A stretch of DNA of 64,000 nt from Mycolicibacterium celeriflavum (GTDB taxonomy: Bacteria > Actinomycetota > Actinomycetes > Mycobacteriales > Mycobacteriaceae). This document shows, piece by piece, positions 54,340 through 62,797 of the stretch. The notes beneath the pieces are model-generated. The model ran no database searches. It was not told the DNA's origin and saw only the letters and a list, made by a program, of their open reading frames with translations. Location of the stretch: contig NZ_AP022591.1 in the NCBI RefSeq assembly GCF_010731795.1, positions 3,286,001 through 3,350,000 on the forward strand. The letters run 5' to 3'. The translations under genes and the position numbers were made by a program. The number at the start of each line of letters is the position of its first letter. Position 1 is the first letter of the stretch.

Positions 54340-55527
54340 ATGCGGCACGCAATTCTTGCGCTTATTTCTGTAGTCGCGCTGCTCGCAACGGCGTGCACGT
54401 CGACCGTCGAGGGCGTGGCCGTCAAGGCCACCGGCGGACCGTCGGGGCCGGCGCTGGATTTCGATCGACTGGACTCGGGCCGGTTCCCGACGACACCCAG
54501 GCAACCGCTGGGCGTCGCCGGCGACCCGATGCTGGGCGCTGTGCTCGAGGGCCAGCGGCTGGCCGATTATGTCGTCGGGCCCTGGGAAGTCGATTCGGCG
54601 CTGAAGGAGGGCTTCGGCTTCGGCGCGGTGGTGTTGCCGCGCGCCGAGGCTCTCGCGCTGATCGGCCCGATGGAGCTCGCCGGGGCGGCAGCGCGGCACG
54701 ACTTCGTCACCGGCTTCGCCACGGTGCGCACCGAGAAAAAGCGCCGGGTGTTGCTGAATGCGGTGCTGCGCTTCGCCGACGACGACGCTGCGGCAGCCGC
54801 GGCGACCGACCTTGGCGAGGCGGCAGCGCAGCAGCAAGGGGCCGACGGACCGGCGACGCTGGAAATCCCGGGCCACCCGGAGGCGCGGGCGACCAGTTAC
54901 ACCGCGAGTGATCGGACGATCGGCTCGTTCGGCGCGGTGCGCTCCTTCACCGCGCACGGCCCTTACGTCTTCATGCAGCAGGCGCAGGCGACCGCCGGCA
55001 TCGACGCCGCGGCCAGGCTGGTCGCGAAAAGCATCGAACTCCAAGCGCCAGTGATCGACGAGTTCCGCGCCACGGACTTGAGCGAGCTCGCCGACATCTC
55101 GATCGATCCCACCGGCCTGCTGGCCCGCACGATCCCGCTCGACGGCCGGGACGTGACGTTCACCAAGAACACGACGTACGAACGCCGTGGCGCACTGCAC
55201 TTCCAATCCGACCCAGTCCGCTCGGCGAAGCTGTTCTCCGACACGGGAGTAGACCTCGTCGCGATGGCAGGCGCAACCGTCTACCGGGCCGAGGACGCCG
55301 ACGGCGCCGAGGGCGTCGTCGAGGAGTTCTTTGCCGAGGTGTCACCGACCGCTTCGCCCACCAACCCGGTGCCGAACATGCCGGGCAGCCGCTGCCTGAA
55401 GATGAGCGACGAAAGCTTCTACTGCCTGGCCACGGCCGACCGGTACGCGATCGAGACGAGCGCTCCGACCCTGCTGGCCACACAGCAGATGACTGCCGCG
55501 CAGTACATCATGTTGATGAGTAGCTGA
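54340..55527 (+). CDS. Mycobacterial lipoprotein, DUF7373-like
   Basis: 395 residues, ATG 54340. Lipoprotein signal with lipobox LLATAC (Cys about residue 19) followed by TSTVEGVAVKATG. The long alpha/beta extracytoplasmic region resembles a lipoprotein family expanded in mycobacteria; its function is unknown. Two C-terminal cysteines (SRCLKMSDESFYCLAT) probably form a disulfide. It is followed 50 bp later by the F420/FMN-type enzyme gene. Confidence 0.83.
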   Translation: MRHAILALISVVALLATACTSTVEGVAVKATGGPSGPALDFDRLDSGRFPTTPRQPLGVAGDPMLGAVLEGQRLADYVVGPWEVDSALKEGFGFGAVVLPRAEALALIGPMELAGAAARHDFVTGFATVRTEKKRRVLLNAVLRFADDDAAAAAATDLGEAAAQQQGADGPATLEIPGHPEARATSYTASDRTIGSFGAVRSFTAHGPYVFMQQAQATAGIDAAARLVAKSIELQAPVIDEFRATDLSELADISIDPTGLLARTIPLDGRDVTFTKNTTYERRGALHFQSDPVRSAKLFSDTGVDLVAMAGATVYRAEDADGAEGVVEEFFAEVSPTASPTNPVPNMPGSRCLKMSDESFYCLATADRYAIETSAPTLLATQQMTAAQYIMLMSS

Positions 55528-55577
55528 ACGGCATCCCCGTGACGGTGGCCTCGGCCGCGACCTGACAGTATTCGACC

Positions 55578-56078
55578 GTGGGCAAGAACGAGCGCGCGAA
55601 GATCGTCATGTCCGACGAGGAAATCGCCGAATTCATCGAACGCAGCCGCACCGCCACCATGGCGACCGTGCTGCCCGACGGGCGACCGCACCTGGTCGCG
55701 ATGTGGTACGCCGTGCTCGACGGCGAGATCTGGTTCGAGACCAAGGCCAAGTCGCAGAAGGCGGTGAACCTGCGTCGCGATCCGACGGTGACCGTGATGA
55801 TCGAGGACGGCCAGACCTACGACACCCTGCGCGGCGTCTCGATCGACGGGCGGGCCGAGATCGTCGACGACCCGGAAACCGCACTGCGCGTTGGCATCAG
55901 CGTGTGGGAGCGCTACACCGGACCGTACTCCGACGACATGCGCCCGTTCGTCGACCAGATGATGAACAACCGGATCTGTGTGCGGGTGGCGCCCATCCGG
56001 ACCCGCAGTTGGGACCACCGCAAGCTCGGTATGCCTGCCATGCCGCTGGGCGGCAGCACGGCGCAGTACTTAGGTTGA
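55578..56078 (+). CDS. PPOX-class F420-dependent (or FMN) oxidoreductase, split-barrel fold
   Basis: 166 residues, GTG 55578. Pyridoxamine-phosphate-oxidase-like split barrel: FIERSRTATMATVLPDGRPHLVAMWYAVLDGEIWFETKAKSQKAVNLRRDPTVTVMIEDG spans the cofactor-binding part. In mycobacteria these proteins usually use coenzyme F420. The substrate is not predictable. It ends 4 bp before the next gene, another deazaflavin-type enzyme, so they form an operon. Confidence 0.87.
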   Translation: MGKNERAKIVMSDEEIAEFIERSRTATMATVLPDGRPHLVAMWYAVLDGEIWFETKAKSQKAVNLRRDPTVTVMIEDGQTYDTLRGVSIDGRAEIVDDPETALRVGISVWERYTGPYSDDMRPFVDQMMNNRICVRVAPIRTRSWDHRKLGMPAMPLGGSTAQYLG

Positions 56079-56082
56079 GCAC

Positions 56083-56562
56083 ATGGACCCGAACAACAAG
56101 CCCAAGCAGCTGAACTCGCCAGTCGTCACCAAGATCATGAAGTACGCGGGCAAGGCGCACGTGTGGGCGTATCGCCGCTCCGGCGGAAAGATCGGCGCGA
56201 ACTGGCGAGTGGGGGCCGGGTTCAAGAAGCCGGTACCGACCCTGCTGCTCGAACACATCGGCCGCAAATCCGGCAAGCGGTTGGTGTCCCCGCTGGTGTA
56301 CATCCACGACGGCGATGACGTGATCGTTGTCGCGTCGCAAGGCGGCCGCGACACGGACCCGCAGTGGTACCGCAACCTGGTCGCCAACCCTGAGGCCCAC
56401 ATCGAGATCGGCTCGGAGCGCCGCCCGGTGCGCGCGGTGACCGCCACCCCCGAGCAGCGGGCCAGGCTGTGGCCGAAGCTGGTCGAGGCGTACGCCGATT
56501 TCGACACCTATCAGTCCTGGGCCGACCGCGAGATTCCGGTGATCATCTTGGCGCCGCGCTGA
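56083..56562 (+). CDS. Deazaflavin(F420)-dependent nitroreductase family protein (Ddn-like, DUF385)
   Basis: 159 residues, ATG 56083. Ddn/DUF385 signatures: PTLLLEHIGRKSGKRLVSPLVYIHDGDDVIVVASQGG and PQWYRNLVANPEAHIEIG. Relatives reduce quinones or nitroimidazoles with F420H2. It is operonic with the preceding split-barrel enzyme. Confidence 0.88.
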   Translation: MDPNNKPKQLNSPVVTKIMKYAGKAHVWAYRRSGGKIGANWRVGAGFKKPVPTLLLEHIGRKSGKRLVSPLVYIHDGDDVIVVASQGGRDTDPQWYRNLVANPEAHIEIGSERRPVRAVTATPEQRARLWPKLVEAYADFDTYQSWADREIPVIILAPR

Positions 56563-56682
56563 CGCGATTGCGATCCATCTCACATCCGGGGCGCGTTCGT
56601 CTGCCCCCACACGCCGGGTAGTCAACGGACCAGGTGCAGCCCAGCGCCGACCGAATCCGTCAACGCTTGAGGGGCTATATCA

Positions 56683-57642
56683 ATGACCACCACCGAAACC
56701 ACACTGCTCACGCAGTTGCGCACGATTCTCGACCTCACCCACACCGAGATCCAGGTCGCCGAGACCCGGATCGCGCAGGCCAGGACCGAGGCGGTCCGCC
56801 GCGAGTTGACCGAGAACGCCGAGAACGGCCGCATCCGAGCCGAGGCAATCGAGAAGGCGATCCGCGACCTCGGCGGCTTCCCGGACACGATCGGCCCGTT
56901 CCTGGGCCGCGCCGCCGCGGCCGTGAAGGCACTGACCGAGCAGGCGCAGCCGTTCGACGAGGCGCTGCTGGGCGATCTGGCGCTGGAGGATCAGCTGCTG
57001 GATCGCGCCCGCTACATCAAGGCGCTCGCCGTCGCGGCGAAGAAGCCGGATATTCAGGACCTGGCCGACCGTCTGATCACCGCGCACTCGGCGACGGTGA
57101 ACTGGCTGACCACCGTGCTGGCCGAGGACGCGCTCGGTGGTCCGGCAGCGCTGCAGCGCACCCCGCTGCAGGCCGCCGCGGGTACCGCGGTGAAGATCGT
57201 CAACCTGCCGGGGCAGTGGTCGGCGCAGTCGGTCGAACGCATCGCCGAGCTGGTGCGCTCAGCGGGCCCGGCCGTCGACGACCTGCGCCAGCGTGCGCAG
57301 CGCGCCAGTGAGATCACGCTCAAGGCGCTCGGCGCCTCGCGTGACGGCGCACTGAAGCGAGCCGAGGAGGTCGTCCGCCGCGAGGGCGCCAATGAGGCGG
57401 CCGACGCGCTGCACAAGGCGCGCGCGGAAGGCGGTGTCGTCGACGCCGAGGAGCTCCCGATCGCCGGGTACGAGGACCTCAACCTCAACGATGCGGTGGC
57501 AGCGGTCAAGGACCTCGAGGATCCGAGCGACATCCGCACGATCATCGCCTACGAGGAGATGCACAAGAACCGGCAGCGGCTGGTGTCGGCGGCGCAGACC
57601 CGCCTGGCCGACATCGCTCAGGAGGTCGTCGGCCTGACCTGA
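56683..57642 (+). CDS. Helical ferritin-like-domain protein (hypothetical)
   Basis: 319 residues, ATG 56683. Almost entirely helical, no signal peptide or membrane helix. The N-terminal half (TLLTQLRTILDLTHTEIQVAETRIAQARTEAVRRELTENAENG) and the middle (LEDQLLDRARYIKALAVAAKKPDIQDLADRLITAHSATVNWL) look like a four-helix bundle. An E-x-x-H (YEEMHKNR) lies near the C-terminus. It is a monocistronic gene ending at a very strong terminator. Ferritin-like is a fold-level guess; metal ligands are not proven. Confidence 0.78.
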   Translation: MTTTETTLLTQLRTILDLTHTEIQVAETRIAQARTEAVRRELTENAENGRIRAEAIEKAIRDLGGFPDTIGPFLGRAAAAVKALTEQAQPFDEALLGDLALEDQLLDRARYIKALAVAAKKPDIQDLADRLITAHSATVNWLTTVLAEDALGGPAALQRTPLQAAAGTAVKIVNLPGQWSAQSVERIAELVRSAGPAVDDLRQRAQRASEITLKALGASRDGALKRAEEVVRREGANEAADALHKARAEGGVVDAEELPIAGYEDLNLNDAVAAVKDLEDPSDIRTIIAYEEMHKNRQRLVSAAQTRLADIAQEVVGLT

Positions 57643-57658
57643 TCCATGGCTGGCACGG

Positions 57659-57689
57659 AAACACCCCGCGAAAACTTCGCGGGGTGTTT
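57659..57689 (+). terminator. Strong Rho-independent terminator
   Basis: 14-bp perfect stem (57659-57672 with 57676-57689) with a 3-nt loop, A-rich on the left and T-rich on the right, 16 bp after the ferritin-like gene. The palindrome should work for both strands, and the convergent GNAT gene ends at 57837. Confidence 0.88.
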
Positions 57690-57836
57690 TCATGTGCCGC
57701 TGAGGTTTCGGCGCTTCGCGTCGCCGACTTCTGCAACAGGGTTGTCGATCGTGAAGGATCGCGACCCTTCGGCAGAATTCGGCGGGCGTTACGAGCGGGC
57801 GCAGACGCGAGGCGACGGCAGCACGGGCTGGCGGCG

Positions 57837-58169
57837 CTAGCGATTCGCCAGCCAGCGCCTGACGTCCTCCGACACCGGATCGACGACGTCAGCGAACTCC
57901 TCGTGCTTGTCGAGGTAGGAGGCCACCATCTTGCAGACCGGCACGATGCGCAGACCGGCGTCGCGGGTGCTTTGCAGCGCCTCGCCGATCAGGATCGTGG
58001 CCAGACCGCGGCCCTCGAACTCGCCGTCCACCTCGGTGTGGGTGAAGACGCGCTGTCCGTTGCGGTCGGCGAACTCGGCCAGCCCGACGCGCTTGCCGTC
58101 CACGGAGATGGTGTATCGGTCGGATTCGGCGGTGACTTCGGTGGGCGCACCGGTCTTGTCGGTCGTCAT
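57837..58169 (-). CDS. GNAT-family acetyltransferase-like protein (YjdJ/Acetyltransf_CG type)
   Basis: 110 residues, ATG 58169. Short GNAT variant: VGLAEFADRNGQRVFTHTEVDGEFEGRGLATILIGEALQSTRDAGLRIVPVCKMVASYLDKHEEF. The FEGRGLA loop is the acetyl-CoA binding site and VPVCKMVASYLDKH is the family hallmark. The substrate is unknown. Last gene of a three-gene minus-strand operon (EVE, pirin, GNAT; 16- and 7-bp gaps). Confidence 0.9.
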   Translation of the reverse strand: MTTDKTGAPTEVTAESDRYTISVDGKRVGLAEFADRNGQRVFTHTEVDGEFEGRGLATILIGEALQSTRDAGLRIVPVCKMVASYLDKHEEFADVVDPVSEDVRRWLANR

Positions 58170-58176
58170 GGTTCTT

Positions 58177-59142
58177 CTATACCCCCGGGTTGGGTCTCGG
58201 ACGCAATGTCACGTTGGGCAGGGGAGGAGCGGGTAGGCGCGCGACCGCGCCGTGATATCCCTGTACCGCGCCGAACCGGTCATCGCCTTCCTCCCACTGC
58301 GTGCGGTACGTCGCGATCTCGTCATGGTTGCGGCCGACGAAGTTCCACCACATCACCAGCTCTTCGGGAAACGGTGGACCGCCGAGCAGCAGCAGTCGGG
58401 CCGAACCTTCTCCATCGTTCGTCACGCTCAACCGATCGTTTCCGGCCGCCTGGAACGCAAGATCTGCCACATTGAGCGCCGTACCGGCGACCGAGACCTC
58501 GCCGTGGTCGAGCAGCACGCCGTGTTCGAAGGCCGGGTCCACCTCTAGCGTCAGTTCCGCGCCGGGCTCGAGGTCGACCTGGGCGCCTAGCAGCGGCGTG
58601 AACGTGTGCACGGGGGAGCGCTCGCCGGCGAGCTCGCCGAGGAAGACCCGCAACGTGGCACCGCCGAGCATGCGGGGCGTCGGCACGAAGTGCGCGAAAT
58701 CGCGTGCGGTGTCGCGCGCAACGTCGGGCAGCGCCACCCACAACTGCACGCCGTGCAGGATCGATGTGGCGCTCGTCGACACCTCTGAGTGGCAGATGCC
58801 GGCGCCGGCCGTCATCAAGTTGAGTTCACCGGGCCGCACCATCGCGTGCACGCCCGCGCTGTCGCGATGCTCGACCTCCCCGCTGAACAGCCAGCTGACT
58901 GTCTGCAGTCCGGTGTGTGGGTGGGGCGGAACATCCATCCCTCCGCCGCTGCGCGCGTCATGCGGGCCGTAGTGGTCGACGAAGCACCACGCCCCGATCA
59001 GCGACCGCTCCCGCTGGGGCAGCGTCCGTCGCACCCTGATGGCCCGCGGCCCACCCAACGGCACTTCTCGCGGATGCAGGACGCCGGCGAACGGCGATGC
59101 CGCGCAGGCGACTTCGGCCGGCGCAGGCTCGGTATTGCTCAC
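58177..59142 (-). CDS. Pirin family bicupin protein
   Basis: 321 residues, ATG 59142. N-terminal pirin cupin with metal-binding histidines in VPPHPHTGLQTVSWLFSGEVEHRDS and GAGICHSEVS. The C-terminal cupin includes EHGVLLDHGEVSVAGT and LLLLGGPPFPEELVMWWNFVGR. Some pirins have quercetinase activity; no specific role can be assigned. Confidence 0.92.
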   Translation of the reverse strand: MSNTEPAPAEVACAASPFAGVLHPREVPLGGPRAIRVRRTLPQRERSLIGAWCFVDHYGPHDARSGGGMDVPPHPHTGLQTVSWLFSGEVEHRDSAGVHAMVRPGELNLMTAGAGICHSEVSTSATSILHGVQLWVALPDVARDTARDFAHFVPTPRMLGGATLRVFLGELAGERSPVHTFTPLLGAQVDLEPGAELTLEVDPAFEHGVLLDHGEVSVAGTALNVADLAFQAAGNDRLSVTNDGEGSARLLLLGGPPFPEELVMWWNFVGRNHDEIATYRTQWEEGDDRFGAVQGYHGAVARLPAPPLPNVTLRPRPNPGV

Positions 59143-59158
59143 CTGGACACAGTAGGCC

Positions 59159-59578
59159 TCAACCCGAGCCGGTCATCGCCGAACGGATCACCTCCAAGTC
59201 ATCGTCGTCGATTCTGAACACGCCGAACCGAAACTTGTATCCCCACCGGGTCTTGTCCTCGATGAACCTCAGCTTCTCGATGAGCGGGCGGATCGGCGTT
59301 TCGGCGCACTCGAGGAAATCGACGTTGCGCCGCCACCGCTCGACATCGGGCGACACCCGGTCCTGGTAGGGCTCGTCGTCGGCGATCTGGCCGATTGCGG
59401 TGAACGCCTGCAGTGGCGGACCGTCGGGATACACCGTGCGCGGGGAATAGAAGACGATCCAGTCCCCTCGCGCCATCTTGCGCAACATGTTCGGCTTGCC
59501 GTGGTTTGCCTGAGTGAAGCGGCCGCGGACGCCGAGTTCGACGTGGTCGCGGCTCACTGTGTTTATCCAGTTCGTCAT
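59159..59578 (-). CDS. EVE-domain protein (UPF0310)
   Basis: 139 residues, ATG 59578. EVE fold start WINTVSRDHVELGVRGRFTQANHGKPN, then RKMARGDWIVFYSPRTVYPDGPPLQAFTAIGQIADDEPYQ. EVE domains are PUA-like and bind modified nucleic-acid bases; stand-alone forms in actinobacteria lack a defined function. First gene of the EVE-pirin-GNAT operon. Confidence 0.92.
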   Translation of the reverse strand: MTNWINTVSRDHVELGVRGRFTQANHGKPNMLRKMARGDWIVFYSPRTVYPDGPPLQAFTAIGQIADDEPYQDRVSPDVERWRRNVDFLECAETPIRPLIEKLRFIEDKTRWGYKFRFGVFRIDDDDLEVIRSAMTGSG

Positions 59579-59631
59579 GTCCGCACGCTAAGCGCGGCGG
59601 CCGACAGTTCAGGCGTGCCGAGCGCACGGCC

Positions 59632-59640
59632 TGTGGATAA
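59632..59640. promoter_or_regulatory. Perfect DnaA box between the EVE and carboxylase genes
   Basis: TGTGGATAA in the 94-bp divergent intergenic region. The surrounding 15 bases GCCTGTGGATAACTT also occur exactly upstream of dnaA (28403-28417). Confidence 0.55.
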
Positions 59641-59672
59641 CTTCCGGGTGGTGGTGATTAGCATCGGACGCC

Positions 59673-61241
59673 GTGAGTGACGAGTCGCTACGCGATGACC
59701 ACGCCGAACTGTTGCGGCGCCGCGAACTCACCGAAGACGCGGCCCGGCCCGAGGCCGTCGAGCGCAGGCATGCGGCGAAAGCCCGCACCGCGCGAGAGAA
59801 CATCGCCGACCTCGTCGACGAAGGGTCATTCGTGGAGTACGGCCGCTTCGCCATCGCCGCGCAACGTCATCGCCGTGACCTCGACGACCTGATCGCACGC
59901 ACTCCGGCCGACGGCCTGGTCGCGGGCACCGCACGAATCAACGGGCCCCTCTTCGGAAATGACCGCAGCGCTTGCGCGGTGCTCTCCTACGACTACACGG
60001 TGCTGGCCGGAACGCAGGGCGCGCTGGGCCATCGCAAGAAGGACCGGCTCTTCGAGCTGATCGAGCGGATGCGCCTGCCGACCGTGTTCTTCGCCGAAGG
60101 CGGCGGCGGACGCCCCGGCGACACCGACATCCCGGTCGTCTCGGCGCTCGACGCGCGGGCATTCAAGCTGTGGGCGGCGCTGTCGGGCGTGGTGCCGCGG
60201 ATCGCTGTCGTCAACGGACGCTGCTTCGCGGGCAACGCCGTCATCGCCGGGTGTTCGGACCTGATCGTGGCGACGGAGGATACGTCGATCGGCATGGGCG
60301 GTCCGGCGATGATTGCTGGCGGTGGACTGGGCGACGTCCCGCCCGACGAAGTGGGCCCGATCGGCATGCAGGCGCCCAACGGCGTGGTCGACGTCGTCGT
60401 CGCAGACGAGGCCGAGGCGGTCGCGGTGACCAAACAGTTGCTCGGCTATTTCCAGGGCAGCACCGGGCCTGGACAGGGCGGCGACCAAACCTTTTTGCGC
60501 ACAATGGTTCCCGAACGTGCGCGCCGGGCATATTCGGTAGCGCCGGTGATCGAGACGCTGGCCGACCAGGGGTCGGTGACGTTCTTGCGCCCCCGATTCG
60601 CACCGGAGATGGTGACGGCGCTGGCGCGTCTTGACGGTCGCGCGGTCGGCATCATCGCCAACAACACGATGGTGATGGCCGGAGCAATCACCGCCGCGGC
60701 GGCCGACAAGGCGGCCCGCTTCTTGCAACTGTGCGACGCGTTCGGGCTGCCGGTTGTCTCGTTGGTCGACTGTCCCGGGTACATGGTGGGACCGGCGGCA
60801 GAATCCGAGGCGCTGGTCCGGCGCGCATCCCGGATGTTGGTGGCGGGTGCCGCGCTCGAGGTTCCATTGGTGGCGGTGATACTGCGCCGGGGATACGGAT
60901 TGGGCGCGCAGGCGATGACCGGCGGGAGCTTGCGCGAGCCGGTGCTCACGGTGGCCTGGCCGGGCGCGCATCTGGGACCGATGGGGCTGGAGGGCGCCGT
61001 CCGGTTGGGCATGCGCAAGGAACTCGACGCGATCGCCGACGATGCCGAACGCGAGGACCGCGTCCGCGAAGCGACGGCGGCCGCGCAGGCGAATGCCAAG
61101 GCGCTCAACGCCGCTCAGTTGTTCGAGATCGACGATGTGATCGATCCGGCGGAAACCCGAGACGTCGTCATCAACACGCTGACCGCGGCCACCGCGCACG
61201 CATATCGTCGCGCCGGCCGACGATTCGTCGACACCTGGTAG
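59673..61241 (+). CDS. Acyl-CoA carboxylase carboxyltransferase (beta) subunit
   Basis: 522 residues, GTG 59673. Both crotonase-type halves are present: the N-terminal part with KKDRLFELIERMRLPTVFFAEGGGGRPGD and GRCFAGNAVIAGCSDLIVA, and the C-terminal part with FLQLCDAFGLPVVSLVDCPGYMVGPAAESEALVRRASRML and AVILRRGYGLGAQAM. It transfers carboxyl from biotin to an acyl-CoA. Mycobacteria have several AccD paralogues; which one this is, and its biotin-carrying partner, are not shown by the window. Confidence 0.9.
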   Translation: MSDESLRDDHAELLRRRELTEDAARPEAVERRHAAKARTARENIADLVDEGSFVEYGRFAIAAQRHRRDLDDLIARTPADGLVAGTARINGPLFGNDRSACAVLSYDYTVLAGTQGALGHRKKDRLFELIERMRLPTVFFAEGGGGRPGDTDIPVVSALDARAFKLWAALSGVVPRIAVVNGRCFAGNAVIAGCSDLIVATEDTSIGMGGPAMIAGGGLGDVPPDEVGPIGMQAPNGVVDVVVADEAEAVAVTKQLLGYFQGSTGPGQGGDQTFLRTMVPERARRAYSVAPVIETLADQGSVTFLRPRFAPEMVTALARLDGRAVGIIANNTMVMAGAITAAAADKAARFLQLCDAFGLPVVSLVDCPGYMVGPAAESEALVRRASRMLVAGAALEVPLVAVILRRGYGLGAQAMTGGSLREPVLTVAWPGAHLGPMGLEGAVRLGMRKELDAIADDAEREDRVREATAAAQANAKALNAAQLFEIDDVIDPAETRDVVINTLTAATAHAYRRAGRRFVDTW

Positions 61242-61452
61242 CCGCCAACCCGTGGCTGGCCAAGTAAGGAGACGGTGCCGCCTGCGCCTCTCGGCGAGTG
61301 GTCGCTCGCAGCGACGAATGTGATTGGGGCCCGGGGCATGCCCGGCACCGTCGCCTCTGTCAACCACCCGCTGCGGCGCCTTATTCCGATACGAGAACGG
61401 GTGTCGGCCGCCCGCCGCCGAGCCCCCGATCCGGCGGCGGACGAGCCGACGG

Positions 61453-61743
61453 TCAGGCGGATTCTGCGTACGCTCGACGCTCACGCACCGGCTGGCCGTT
61501 GCGTTCCGCCAGCGACTTCAGCTGTCGCAAAGCAAACGTGCGACCGCGTCCGGCCTCGGGCACGAAGATTCCCGCCCAGAGGCCCTCGGCGCGCGGCAGC
61601 TCGCATGCTTCGCGGGCGCAGAGCCAGCGCCGCGGGCAGGCCCGGCAAATCGCCTTGGCCTCCTCGTCGGCCGACGTGGTCCACCGCTCCGGATCCCGGG
61701 TGCAAGCCCCGACGGGGATTTCGTCCCATTCCGTCGTGTTCAT
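61453..61743 (-). CDS. whiB6: WhiB6-type iron-sulfur transcription regulator
   Basis: 96 residues, ATG 61743 after AGGAG. [4Fe-4S] cysteines C14, C33, C36 and C42 (ICRACPRRWLC), with an extra C47. The G-x-W-x-G turn (GLWAG, 54-58) is followed by a basic DNA-binding end. The C-terminal LKSLAERNGQPVRERR matches what I remember of M. tuberculosis WhiB6 rather than WhiB5. WhiB6 controls ESX-1 substrate genes. It is divergent from an EspM homologue, its known repressor. Confidence 0.9.
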   Translation of the reverse strand: MNTTEWDEIPVGACTRDPERWTTSADEEAKAICRACPRRWLCAREACELPRAEGLWAGIFVPEAGRGRTFALRQLKSLAERNGQPVRERRAYAESA

Positions 61744-62055
61744 CAGTCTCGCTCCTATTGCGCTATCGGCGGCGAACCTGCCGCGGTGCAGAAAACGTAG
61801 CGCAGTAACCGTAGCGATGCAACAGTTATGGACGAGGTGATCGGACGTTTTTCGAAGCGATCCGTAATAAATGCAGGTGAGAGCGCCGGTCCGGGAAATG
61901 GAAGCGTAGCGTTGATGACGGTCCATCCCGGTCGTAACCACAGCATCGAGACGCCTCTGCTTCGGCACGCCAGGCCCAAGCCGTAGCACTGCGCTTGATG
62001 ATGGCTACGATTACGGGGCCGTTCCGCCCCGCCCGCCCCTGAGGACCGCCGCGCC
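61744..62055. promoter_or_regulatory. whiB6-espM divergent regulatory region
   Basis: 312 bp without a gene. It holds both promoters: a TACGAT at 62006-62011 suits espM. EspM is known to bind upstream of whiB6. A repeated GTAGCG (61797 and 61812 areas) is visible near whiB6 but I cannot define the operator. Confidence 0.5.
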
Positions 62056-62787
62056 ATGACCCACCCGGAGTCGAGCGACCAATCGACCGAGGCACCCGAT
62101 CCCGGCATGGCCCGAGCAGGCGCGGCGGCCGCGGCGCGGCGTCGTGAACTCAACATCAGCCAGCGCAGTCTGGCCGCCGACGGCGTCATCAACGCCGGTG
62201 CCCTGATCGCGTTCGAGAAGGGCAGGAGTTGGCCGCGGGAGCGCACCCGAGCAAAGCTCGAGGAGGTGCTGCAGTGGCCGCCGGGCGCGATCGCGCGGCT
62301 CCGGCAGGGCGAACCGGTCGCCGGCTACGGCCGTACGCCGCCGACACCGCCTGCCGACGAGGCGCCCCTGATCGCGCAGGCGGTGATCACGGCGGTCAGC
62401 ACGTTCGACTCGGCGATCGCGGCCCTGCCTGCGCAGGACGATCAGGAGTTCGGACCGAAGGTGACGAAGATCCTGGCCGACCTCCGCCAACTGGAGGCCG
62501 TCGCGGTCCGGGCGACTCGGATCAGCAAGGTCACCCCGTCGCTGATCAAGGCCTTGAGCGCGGTCCGGACGCGTTACGACGCTCTGATGCTGCGCGCGGC
62601 GCGGGGTCCGCAGCCGACGCTGGGCCAGCGGCTCTACGCCGCCCGCCGCGGTGCGAACCTGACGATCTCCGAAACCGCGCAAGCTGCCGGGGTGTCCGAC
62701 GACGACGTGATCCACCTCGAAGCCGAACAGCCGGTGCCCGTGGCGGCCGCCGAGGCGATCGAGGCGCTCGTCGGCGAACTCGCCTGA
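62056..62787 (+). CDS. espM: EspM-like transcriptional regulator (Rv3863 C-terminal type)
   Basis: 243 residues, ATG 62056. The segment RAGAAAAARRRELNISQRSLAADGVINAGALIAFEKGRSWPRERTRAKLEEVL (about 20-72) corresponds to the DNA-binding part of M. tuberculosis Rv3863/EspM. A second HTH-like stretch (LYAARRGANLTISETAQAAGVSDDDVI) lies near residues 193-220. The ~150-residue N-terminal half of Rv3863, an FHA-like region, is absent, and no frame upstream supplies it. Divergent from whiB6, as in other mycobacteria. Confidence 0.8.
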   Translation: MTHPESSDQSTEAPDPGMARAGAAAAARRRELNISQRSLAADGVINAGALIAFEKGRSWPRERTRAKLEEVLQWPPGAIARLRQGEPVAGYGRTPPTPPADEAPLIAQAVITAVSTFDSAIAALPAQDDQEFGPKVTKILADLRQLEAVAVRATRISKVTPSLIKALSAVRTRYDALMLRAARGPQPTLGQRLYAARRGANLTISETAQAAGVSDDDVIHLEAEQPVPVAAAEAIEALVGELA

Positions 62788-62797
62788 GAGGCCGACG

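Noticed and set aside
57646..57840. Small plus-strand ORF after the ferritin-like gene
   Set aside because: It spans the strong terminator hairpin and has no recognisable sequence or ribosome-binding site.
61453..61743. WhiB5
   Set aside because: First considered from position downstream of fhaA, but the sequence around the Cys cluster and C-terminus, and the divergent EspM homologue, fit WhiB6.
61275..61808. Plus-strand frame starting with a good TAAGGAGACG ribosome-binding site
   Set aside because: It runs antisense through the whole of whiB6, whose cysteines are certain, and the translated sequence resembles no protein. The 61242-61452 stretch between accD and whiB6 holds nothing else I can support.
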